NCBI GenBank assembly: GCA_030642025.1
Contig: DAOWOO010000139.1
Location: 1-5,045, forward strand
Source: Candidatus Zixiibacteriota bacterium
Lineage (GTDB): Bacteria > Zixibacteria > MSB-5A5 > GN15 > PGXB01
Direction of reading: 5' to 3'
Length of the DNA: 5,045 nucleotides
In this document: positions 1 to 5,045 of the stretch, in pieces
How the letters are laid out: the number at the start of each line of letters is the position of its first letter
How positions within the stretch are numbered: position 1 is the first letter of the stretch
Translations under genes and position numbers: made by a program
Notes under the pieces: model-generated
Database searches by the model: none
The model's input: the letters and a program-made list of their open reading frames with translations, nothing else
Told to the model about the DNA's origin: nothing

Positions 1-1545
1 CCCCCGCTCCTTGGCACCTGCAGTCCCACGAATGCCGATACGGCCTGCTATAGTATCCATGTCGATGGACTCATGGTTGCTATCGAGAAGGTTCATGACG
101 CCTACCAGGGTCATGACACCTATGTTTCGATTTATCTCGATTCAACCTATGAGGGCGAGACTTTCACTTCCGGCCTCATTGGCGGTTATAATTTCCTGAT
201 CGCCTATGATGCGTCGGCGCTGGATTTCCGCGCCGCCTTCCGGGGTGAACTGATCGACACCGAGTTTGAATTCTTCACCTATCGCTTTGGACCCGATGGC
301 AACTGCGGCAGCGCCTGCCCGTCAGGCATGCTTCGCATTGTGGCGATGCGGGAGTCCAACGACGGCGTGCTCAATCCCAACCATGTCGAAGGCGCGGGTG
401 AACTTGCCAAGCTGCAGTTCCGTGTTTCCGACAACCGTCTCTACGAGTGCCAGTATATCCCGATCCGTTTCTACTGGCTTGATTGTGGCGACAACACAAT
501 GTCAGATGAAACCGGTAACTGGCTCTGGACAGGTCGTTTGGACCAGGTTTGGAATTTTGAGATGACAATCACTGAACCATACGAATATGAAGCTGGTGGC
601 GAGATCTTCAGGAACTACTATGGTGGTCCTGAGGACACCTGTTACATAGAAACCACCGTTATGCCGGATACCGCTGCTGGCGAGAAGTTCTTCCCGCTGG
701 GAGCTATTATCTTCCGTAACGGCGGTGTGGATATCATCTGCGCGGATGACATTGATGACCGTGGTGACGTCAACCTCAACGGTATTTCCTACGAAATCGC
801 CGACGCGGTTGTCTTTACCAACTACTTCATCAATGGTCTTGCCGCCTTCACGATCAACATTGAAGGCCAGACAGCCGCAACCGACGCCAATGCCGACGGC
901 CTGGTTCTGTCGGTGGCCGACCTGGTCTACCTGATTCGTGTCGTTGTCGGTGATGCCCAGCCGTATGACAAGCCGGTTGAAGCTCCCTATGCTGAATTTG
1001 CCACCACCGGCCGGACTGTTTCAGTCGAAACAGCCGGTGAAGTCGGCGCGGCTCTGTTCGTCTTCGAAGGCGACGTGACGCCGACCTTGGCGGCCAATGC
1101 CAGCCATATGGAAATCAAATACGGCCACAGTGACGGTATAACTCGCGTGCTGGTTTACAGCATCGCGACCAATGGCTTCGTTACCTCCGGTGATATTCTG
1201 CACCTGAGCGGCAACGGCGAACTTGTTTCCATTGAAGCGGCCGATTACAACGGCTATGCCTTTGATGTCAACAAGGTCAATATGCCCTCCGAATTCGCCC
1301 TGGCGCAGAACTATCCCAACCCGTTCAACCCGTCCACCACGATTGAACTGGCCCTGCCGGTCGAAAGCGATTACTCTATCGCTATCTACAATATCTCCGG
1401 TCAGCTGGTCCACCAGATCAACGGACGAGGCATCGGGTATGTAACCGAGGTCTGGGACGCTAACGGAATGGCCAGTGGTATATACTTCTACAAAGTAATC
1501 GCCGGTGAAAACACCGCGACAAAGAAGATGCTACTGCTCAAATAA
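1..1545 (+). CDS. Secreted multidomain protein with dockerin-like repeats and T9SS C-terminal sorting domain (5' partial)
   Basis: The frame is open from the first base, so the protein starts upstream; the ATG at 73 is internal and not a credible start. The 514 codons seen here hold, in order, a beta-rich cohesin-like domain (about residues 25-190), a short linker domain, a dockerin-like EF-hand pair (about 253-318), a second beta-rich segment (about 325-424) and a C-terminal sorting domain (about 432-514) with the YPNPFNP motif. The eight cysteines all lie before the dockerin-like pair, which fits disulfide formation in the periplasm or outside the cell. The gene ends in a tandem TAA TAA stop, followed by a strong terminator. 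In FCB bacteria such tails direct proteins through the type IX secretion system to the surface or medium. No catalytic domain is visible, so the role is probably structural or adhesive, or the enzyme part lies upstream. The export call is firm; the binding partner is unknown. Confidence 0.9.
   Translation, partial: PPLLGTCSPTNADTACYSIHVDGLMVAIEKVHDAYQGHDTYVSIYLDSTYEGETFTSGLIGGYNFLIAYDASALDFRAAFRGELIDTEFEFFTYRFGPDGNCGSACPSGMLRIVAMRESNDGVLNPNHVEGAGELAKLQFRVSDNRLYECQYIPIRFYWLDCGDNTMSDETGNWLWTGRLDQVWNFEMTITEPYEYEAGGEIFRNYYGGPEDTCYIETTVMPDTAAGEKFFPLGAIIFRNGGVDIICADDIDDRGDVNLNGISYEIADAVVFTNYFINGLAAFTINIEGQTAATDANADGLVLSVADLVYLIRVVVGDAQPYDKPVEAPYAEFATTGRTVSVETAGEVGAALFVFEGDVTPTLAANASHMEIKYGHSDGITRVLVYSIATNGFVTSGDILHLSGNGELVSIEAADYNGYAFDVNKVNMPSEFALAQNYPNPFNPSTTIELALPVESDYSIAIYNISGQLVHQINGRGIGYVTEVWDANGMASGIYFYKVIAGENTATKKMLLLK
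73..567 (+). other. Cohesin-like beta-sandwich domain (within the first CDS)
   Basis: Alternating hydrophobic strands run from VAIEKVHDAYQGH through GGYNFLIAYDASALDF to GELAKLQFRVSD and IPIRFYWLDCGD. The pattern of a YD-S-L-F strand, a later GELAKLQF strand and acidic turns resembles cohesin or related carbohydrate-binding beta-sandwich folds found in exported FCB proteins. Four cysteines (window residues 102, 106, 150 and 162) could form two disulfides. The fold assignment rests on pattern alone and could be another Ig-like sandwich. Confidence 0.5.
757..954 (+). other. Dockerin-like tandem EF-hand calcium-binding repeat (within the first CDS)
   Basis: Two loop-helix units are visible. The first is GDVNLNGISYEIADAVVFTN, with D256, N258 and N260 as ligands and an acidic residue at D268. 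The second is TDANADGLVLSVADLVYLIR, with D295, N297, D299 and D307 (window residue numbers). The D-x-N-x-D/N-G start and the following hydrophobic helix are the hallmark of type I dockerin repeats. In both copies the closing Asp sits at loop position 13, not the usual 12. Dockerins bind calcium and usually dock to cohesins, but in this lineage they are often simply stalk or spacer elements. Confidence 0.8.
1294..1542 (+). other. T9SS type A C-terminal sorting domain (within the first CDS)
   Basis: The last 83 residues begin with FALAQNYPNPFNPSTTIEL and continue through VESDYSIAIYNISGQLV, a WDANGMASGIYFYKV strand and the terminal TKKMLLLK. This matches the family pattern of a YPNPFNP lead, an IYNxxGQxV strand, a W-x-x-x-G-x-x-SGxYF strand and a K-x-x-x-L-K end. 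Such domains are recognised by the type IX secretion apparatus and are usually cleaved on export or on anchoring to the surface. Confidence 0.93.
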
Positions 1546-1571
1546 TAACGTATAACGTCCAGTATCTAAAT

Positions 1572-1600
1572 CAAAAGCCCCTGACTAACAGGGGCTTTTG
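1572..1600. terminator. Bidirectional rho-independent terminator
   Basis: CAAAAGCCCCTG (1572-1583) pairs perfectly with CAGGGGCTTTTG (1589-1600) around a 5-base loop, ACTAA, giving a 12-bp stem with a GC-rich core and an A-run/T-run base. It lies between converging genes, 26 bp after the secreted-protein stop and 22 bp past the mutase stop on the other strand. The T-run makes it usable from both sides: TTTTGTT reads on + and TTTTGATTT on -. Confidence 0.92.
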
Positions 1601-1622
1601 TTATGAAAGGAAATAGCGAATG

Positions 1623-2963
1623 TCAGGAGCGGACAATCTTTAAGATCTCTTCGGTACGCCTGTCAAGAATCTCTTTTGTGTTCGCCTCGACATTGAGGCG
1701 AATCAACGGCTCGGTATTCGATGGCCGTAAATTGAACCAGAAATCGTCGTAATCAACGGTCAGCCCATCGCTGGTATCATGTTTTCCATCGGCAAAATGA
1801 GCGGCCACGCGGTCAAGTTTTCCCCCGGCCGATGTCACCCTGCTGTTTATTTCGCCGGAACGGAAGTAAGGATCAATCGCCTCAATCTTCTCGTGGAGCG
1901 GTTGGCCGCTTTTGCTCAGCAGTTCGAGACAGACCAGAAAAGCAATCAACCCCGAATCGGCAAACCAGTTGTCCCGGAAATAAAAGTGCCCGGAGTGCTC
2001 GCCGCCGAAAATGGCGTTGTATTTTTTCATAAGCGGCTTGATATAGGCGTGTCCGACCCTGGTTCTGATGGCCTTACCGCCTTTTTTCTCGATCAGTTCA
2101 GGAACCGCCTTGGAGCAAATGATATTATAAAGAATCGTCTCGCCCGGGTTTTTATCAAGCAGGTTGTCGGCTACCAGGGCGGTGGCCAGGTCACCGCCGA
2201 CCTGGTGGCCATTTTTGTCCACCAGAAACATGCGGTCGGCGTCGCCGTCAAAAGCGACGCCAAAATCAGCGCGCTCCTCGGCTATTTTTTTCTGAAGATC
2301 GACCAGGTTTTTCAACTCAATCGGGGAGGCCGGATGATTCGGAAAGGTCCCGTCCAGCTCGAAATAAAGTGGAATATATTTAATGGGTAGTTTTTCCAGA
2401 ACAGGCGGGAGAGTCAATCCGGCCATACCGTTGCCGGCATCCATGACAACCCTGAACGGCTTTATAATCGATCTGTCAATAAATGACAGGCAATGCGCAG
2501 CATAATCCTCGGTAATGACCTTGCGGGCGATATTCCCACGCTCTGATGATTTTATCACCGTGTCGTTTTCCAGTGCCTCTTCAATTTTGTCCAGCCCTTC
2601 CTGTCCTGAAAGCGGCATAGCCCCTCTGCGGCATATCTTAAATCCATTATACTCTTTCGGGTTATGACTGGCGGTAACCATAACTCCACCGTCATAGTCG
2701 AATTTTCCCACCGCAAAATACATACCGTCGGTGGAAACCAGTCCCAAATCCACCACATCAACCCCGGCATCGATTATGCCGCAAATAAGCATATCATGAA
2801 GCTCATTGGACGATATCCGCATATCCCTGCCGACCGCTATTGTCTTCGGTTTCAAATAGTCGGCCAGGGCGTTCCCAATTCGATAGGCGATATCGGGATT
2901 TAATTGCTCCGGGAATATCCCCCTGATATCATAAGCCTTGAAAATCGTTCTTTCAAAATCCAT
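1623..2963 (-). CDS. manB: Phosphomannomutase/phosphoglucomutase
   Basis: This 446-residue protein of the alpha-D-phosphohexomutase family interconverts mannose-6-P with mannose-1-P and/or glucose-6-P with glucose-1-P in the cytoplasm, feeding GDP-mannose or UDP-glucose for glycans. All four active-site signatures are intact: TASHNP (97-102) with the phosphoserine at S99; the metal-binding DGDADR (239-244) with D239, D241 and D243; the sugar-binding GEHSGH (321-326); and the phosphate-binding RPSNTEP (413-419). YDIRG (11-15) near the N-terminus is also typical, and the length is normal for the family. The ATG is supported by AGAAGGG (2971-2977), 7 bases upstream. The gene is convergent with the secreted-protein gene and divergent from the transporter, so it is probably transcribed alone. 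Sequence cannot settle mannose versus glucose preference. The symbol is by family; pmm or pgm would be equally apt. Confidence 0.95.
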   Translation of the reverse strand: MDFERTIFKAYDIRGIFPEQLNPDIAYRIGNALADYLKPKTIAVGRDMRISSNELHDMLICGIIDAGVDVVDLGLVSTDGMYFAVGKFDYDGGVMVTASHNPKEYNGFKICRRGAMPLSGQEGLDKIEEALENDTVIKSSERGNIARKVITEDYAAHCLSFIDRSIIKPFRVVMDAGNGMAGLTLPPVLEKLPIKYIPLYFELDGTFPNHPASPIELKNLVDLQKKIAEERADFGVAFDGDADRMFLVDKNGHQVGGDLATALVADNLLDKNPGETILYNIICSKAVPELIEKKGGKAIRTRVGHAYIKPLMKKYNAIFGGEHSGHFYFRDNWFADSGLIAFLVCLELLSKSGQPLHEKIEAIDPYFRSGEINSRVTSAGGKLDRVAAHFADGKHDTSDGLTVDYDDFWFNLRPSNTEPLIRLNVEANTKEILDRRTEEILKIVRS

Positions 2964-2983
2964 TTCTTATCCCTTCTGGAACT

Positions 2984-3013
2984 AATATATGATTATTCCG
3001 CCGGGGGCGTCAA
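2984..3013 (-). promoter_or_regulatory. Sigma70-type promoter of the phosphohexomutase gene
   Basis: On the minus strand TTGACG (3008-3013; 5 of 6 to consensus) is followed after 18 bases by TATATT (2984-2989; 5 of 6). Transcription would start near 2977, giving a very short leader of about 14 bases that begins almost at the Shine-Dalgarno sequence. No better alternative is seen in the gap. Confidence 0.45.
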
Positions 3014-3029
3014 TGTTTTTCGGTGATAC

Positions 3030-3057
3030 TTGAATATTTTCATACCGTTTCTATATC
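3030..3057 (+). promoter_or_regulatory. Candidate upstream promoter of the MFS transporter gene
   Basis: TTGAAT (3030-3035) and TATATC (3052-3057) are separated by 16 bases; each matches 4 of 6 consensus positions. It would give a leader of about 50 bases before the ATG at 3115. AT-rich sequence makes chance matches likely, and the site competes with the candidate at 3072-3100. Confidence 0.25.
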
Positions 3058-3071
3058 GACATTTTTAATAA

Positions 3072-3100
3072 TTTACCGCCAAATGTCTCATTGATATATT
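3072..3100 (+). promoter_or_regulatory. Candidate proximal promoter of the MFS transporter gene (near-leaderless)
   Basis: TTTACC (3072-3077; 4 of 6) and TATATT (3095-3100; 5 of 6) are spaced by 17 bases. Transcription would start near 3107, only about 8 bases before the ATG at 3115. This would explain the absence of a Shine-Dalgarno sequence and would rule out the TTG at 3091 as the start. Confidence 0.3.
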
Positions 3101-3114
3101 ATCTTACACTGATT

Positions 3115-4287
3115 ATGGCTCTGGGTATCAAAAGAAACAGCATCATCATCCTGACCTTCTCCAATTTTGTCATAATGGCCGGTTTCAATGTCTGGCGTAT
3201 CCTGTTTAACAATTTTGCGGTGGAAACGTTCGATGCTTCCGCGACCGAAGTCGGCATAATTCAGGCGGTTCGTGAGGTCCCCGGGTTGCTTGCCTTTGGT
3301 GTCGGAGCGCTGGCGATTTATTTTGCCGAATCACGGATTTCGGCGCTCTCAATCACGATAGTCGGTCTGGGTCTGTTACTTTGCGTTTTTTCCCCGACGC
3401 TTATTGTCCTGAGTGTTGCCACATTCGTGATGTCGCTCGGTTTTCATTATTTTGAGCCAAGCAATACCTCGCAACTTTTAATGTATGCCAATTCCGGTGA
3501 ATTCGGCCGGGTGCAGGGGAAATACAAGTCATTTGAATCAATGGCCGGGCTGACCGCCGGGGCACTGGTTCTGGTTCTGGCGCTGACTTTTTCTTACCGA
3601 CAGACCTTTTATATAATCGGCGCGCTGGTATTTTTGATTGGGCTGTATCTGGTTCTGGCCCTGCCGCCCAATCGCGGCCGGACTGAAAAACGAAAGATCA
3701 GGCCGAAAAAGGAATACTGGCTGTACTATGTTCTCTCGTTTCTGCGAGGATGCCGGAGACATATCTTCACCACCTTTGCTATTTTTCTTTTGGTTAAGAA
3801 CCATGAGCTCAGTATAGCCGTTGTAACTTCTATTTACCTGCTGAACAATTTTACCACTATTTTTACATTTCGTTTGCTCGGTAAAATCAGCGACCGTTTT
3901 GGCGAACGGACAGTTCTGGCGGGATCATCTCTGTTACTTATATTTGTTTTTACCGGTTATGCCTATGTCGAATACCTTCCTCTATTGATAGCCTTCTTCG
4001 TGATTGACAACACTCTTTTCGGTTCGTCGATTGCTCTTAAATCGTATATTAGGCGAATTTCAACCCTGGAGGATTTGACAGGCTGTCTTTCGACCGGGAT
4101 GACGATGAATCATATCACGGCGATAGTTATTCCGATAATTGGCGGTCTGGCATGGAACCTGTTCGGCTATCAGGTGACGTTTATTGCCGGGGCGATAATC
4201 GTGACCGTCGATCTTTTCTTTGCTCTCAAAATACCTCGCAAAGAGAAAACACCCCGGACAAACCCTGACAGAGTTTTAGCGAAATAA
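3115..4287 (+). CDS. Major facilitator superfamily (MFS) transporter, substrate unknown
   Basis: This 390-residue inner-membrane protein has about 12 hydrophobic helices in two six-helix halves. The halves are joined by a basic cytoplasmic loop (about 184-200, PPNRGRTEKRKIRPKKE). GKISDRFGER (256-265), between helices 8 and 9, is the MFS motif A (G-x3-D-R-x-G-x-R); the matching motif in the first half is degenerate (AESRISALS, 71-79). Length is typical of the family. The ATG is preferred because it gives a short basic N-terminus (MALGIKRNS) before helix 1. A TTG 24 bases upstream (3091) is in frame but would add the hydrophobic stretch IYYLTLI. Neither start has a recognisable Shine-Dalgarno sequence. 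No drug, sugar or peptide signature was seen, so substrate and direction are open. The mutase gene diverges on the left, and iorA follows on the same strand behind its own likely promoter. Confidence 0.88.
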   Translation: MALGIKRNSIIILTFSNFVIMAGFNVWRILFNNFAVETFDASATEVGIIQAVREVPGLLAFGVGALAIYFAESRISALSITIVGLGLLLCVFSPTLIVLSVATFVMSLGFHYFEPSNTSQLLMYANSGEFGRVQGKYKSFESMAGLTAGALVLVLALTFSYRQTFYIIGALVFLIGLYLVLALPPNRGRTEKRKIRPKKEYWLYYVLSFLRGCRRHIFTTFAIFLLVKNHELSIAVVTSIYLLNNFTTIFTFRLLGKISDRFGERTVLAGSSLLLIFVFTGYAYVEYLPLLIAFFVIDNTLFGSSIALKSYIRRISTLEDLTGCLSTGMTMNHITAIVIPIIGGLAWNLFGYQVTFIAGAIIVTVDLFFALKIPRKEKTPRTNPDRVLAK

Positions 4288-4297
4288 TCGCAGATAG

Positions 4298-4326
4298 TTG
4301 CATTACGAGCGGTTTTCTTATATAAT
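4298..4326 (+). promoter_or_regulatory. Sigma70-type promoter of iorA
   Basis: A perfect TATAAT (4321-4326) is preceded, with an ideal 17-base spacer, by TTGCAT (4298-4303; 3 of 6, with the TTG intact). The start would fall near 4333, giving a leader of about 43 bases before the iorA ATG. It suggests that iorA can be transcribed independently of the transporter gene, although no terminator hairpin separates the two. Confidence 0.55.
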
Positions 4327-4338
4327 TAGACTGTCTAA
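4326..4338. promoter_or_regulatory. Palindrome over the iorA transcription start, candidate operator
   Basis: TTAGAC-T-GTCTAA is a perfect inverted repeat with 6-base arms around one central base. It overlaps the last base of the -10 box and the predicted +1. A repressor dimer bound here would block the polymerase. The arms are short and no regulator gene is nearby, so this remains a hypothesis; the RNA cannot form a hairpin with a one-base loop, which favours a DNA-binding role if any. Confidence 0.35.
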
Positions 4339-4375
4339 AAATGTGAGATATGTATTTAATACTGGGAATATATTT

Positions 4376-5045
4376 ATGAAAAAAATCTTGTCAGGGAATG
4401 AAGCTATCGCTCGGGGAGCATATGAGGCCGGGATTAAGGTTGCCGCCGCCTATCCGGGAACACCTTCGACGGAAATACTTGAGAGCCTCGCCAGAGATTA
4501 TCGTTCAATCTATTCCGAATGGTCGCCCAATGAAAAAGTGGCCTTTGAGGTCGGTATCGGTTCTTCGCTCGGCGGAGCGCGGACACTGGTAACCATGAAG
4601 CATGTCGGGCTTAATGTCGCGGCCGATCCGTTCATGACCTTTGCCTATACCGGCGTCCGGGCCGGATTCGTGGTTGTCTCGGCCGACGACCCGGAAATGC
4701 ACTCATCGCAGAATGAGCAGGACAACCGGTTTTACGCCAAGTTTGCCCAGATACCGTTTCTGGAACCGTCGGATAGCCAGGAATCAAAGGATCTTGTGGT
4801 CAGGGCTTGCGAAATTTCAGAACAATTCGATACGCCGGTCATGCTTCGTTTGACTACCCGGATTTCGCATTCCAAGGGAATTGTCGAGCAGTATGATCCG
4901 GTTGAACCACCGGAGATGACATTCGAGCATGATAGAAACAAGTATGTTATGATTCCCGCGAATGCCCGTAACCGTCATGTCGTGGTCACCGAACGGCTGG
5001 CAAAACTTGAGAAATTCGCCGAGGAAACGGACTTGAATGTAATCG
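4376..5045 (+). CDS. iorA: Indolepyruvate:ferredoxin oxidoreductase, alpha subunit (3' partial)
   Basis: The 223 codons in the window are the N-terminal part of a protein usually near 600 residues. With the beta subunit IorB it converts indolepyruvate and other aryl-pyruvates plus CoA to aryl-acetyl-CoA and CO2, reducing ferredoxin, in amino-acid breakdown or, reversed, synthesis. The visible part is the N-terminal thiamine-diphosphate (pyrimidine-side) domain. Family signatures are near-perfect: GNEAIARGAYEAG (7-19), YPGTPSTEI (26-34), EWSPNEKVAFEVGIG (48-62), TMKHVGLNVAADP (73-85), ADDPEMHSSQNEQDNR (103-118) and LEPSDSQESKD (129-139). The second thiamine-diphosphate domain and the C-terminal 4Fe-4S ferredoxin domain would lie beyond the edge. 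The ATG is supported by the family N-terminus and by a modest GGGAA (4364-4368), 7 bases upstream. iorB is expected downstream. The enzyme is oxygen-sensitive in known cases, suggesting an anaerobic or low-oxygen host. Confidence 0.95.
   Translation, partial: MKKILSGNEAIARGAYEAGIKVAAAYPGTPSTEILESLARDYRSIYSEWSPNEKVAFEVGIGSSLGGARTLVTMKHVGLNVAADPFMTFAYTGVRAGFVVVSADDPEMHSSQNEQDNRFYAKFAQIPFLEPSDSQESKDLVVRACEISEQFDTPVMLRLTTRISHSKGIVEQYDPVEPPEMTFEHDRNKYVMIPANARNRHVVVTERLAKLEKFAEETDLNVI

Noticed and set aside
1021..1413. 130-codon open frame on the minus strand under the secreted-protein gene
   Set aside because: It is antisense to the second beta domain and the T9SS tail, which are clearly the coding strand; no promoter or family match is seen.
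2186..2205. Inverted repeat CCAGGTC-6-GACCTGG
   Set aside because: It lies inside the mutase reading frame and encodes the ordinary conserved HQVGGDLAT stretch; a 7-bp stem within GC-rich coding sequence is expected by chance.
1779..2390. 203-codon open frame on the plus strand inside the mutase gene
   Set aside because: It lies antisense to a gene with all phosphohexomutase motifs intact; its protein has no recognisable domain and its openness follows from the codon pattern of the real gene.
4288..4320. Possible terminator after the transporter gene
   Set aside because: There is a short T-rich stretch (GGTTTTCTT) but no stable GC-rich stem before it; only CGC/GCG can pair weakly. Not called.
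4333..4375. Riboswitch or attenuator in the iorA leader
   Set aside because: The leader is only about 43 bases, AT-rich, and shows no conserved aptamer core, leader peptide or alternative hairpins.
1..5045. CRISPR arrays, tRNA or rRNA genes, insertion sequences, phage attachment sites
   Set aside because: No repeated spacer-like units, RNA gene signatures, transposase motifs or flanking terminal repeats were found; the sequence is nearly filled by four ordinary genes.

Overview
The window comes from a bacterial chromosome of moderate GC content. The best guess at its origin is the FCB (Fibrobacterota-Chlorobiota-Bacteroidota) side of the tree, possibly a Zixibacteria-like candidate phylum. 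The main clue is a secreted protein that ends in a YPNPFNP-type type IX secretion (T9SS) sorting domain and also carries a dockerin-like calcium-binding repeat pair. Indolepyruvate:ferredoxin oxidoreductase at the right edge points to ferredoxin-based, probably anaerobic, amino-acid metabolism. The lineage is inferred from protein style only; the window has no rRNA or marker gene.

Layout from left to right: (1) 1-1545 (+), the C-terminal 514 codons of a large exported protein (cohesin-like beta domain, dockerin-like EF-hand pair, second beta domain, T9SS tail), whose start lies outside the window. (2) 1572-1600, a perfect 12-bp-stem terminator hairpin between converging genes. (3) 1623-2963 (-), a complete phosphomannomutase/phosphoglucomutase with all four active-site motifs intact. 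(4) 2964-3114, a divergent intergenic region with a good promoter for the mutase and weaker candidates for the transporter. (5) 3115-4287 (+), a complete 12-helix major facilitator superfamily (MFS) transporter with no visible ribosome binding site. (6) 4288-4375, an 88-bp gap with a sigma70-type promoter (perfect TATAAT) and a 13-bp palindrome over the predicted transcription start. (7) 4376-5045 (+), the first 223 codons of iorA, which runs off the window.

The genes do not look like one functional system. The mutase supplies hexose-1-phosphates for surface glycans, the first gene makes an exported and probably cell-surface protein, the transporter has unknown substrate, and iorA oxidises aryl-pyruvates from aromatic amino acids. 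Gene orientations and the internal promoter suggest at least three or four separate transcription units. There are no mobile elements, CRISPR arrays, tRNAs or rRNAs. The items most worth a second look are the cohesin-like plus dockerin-like plus T9SS architecture with an unusual 13-position calcium loop, and the palindrome at the iorA promoter.
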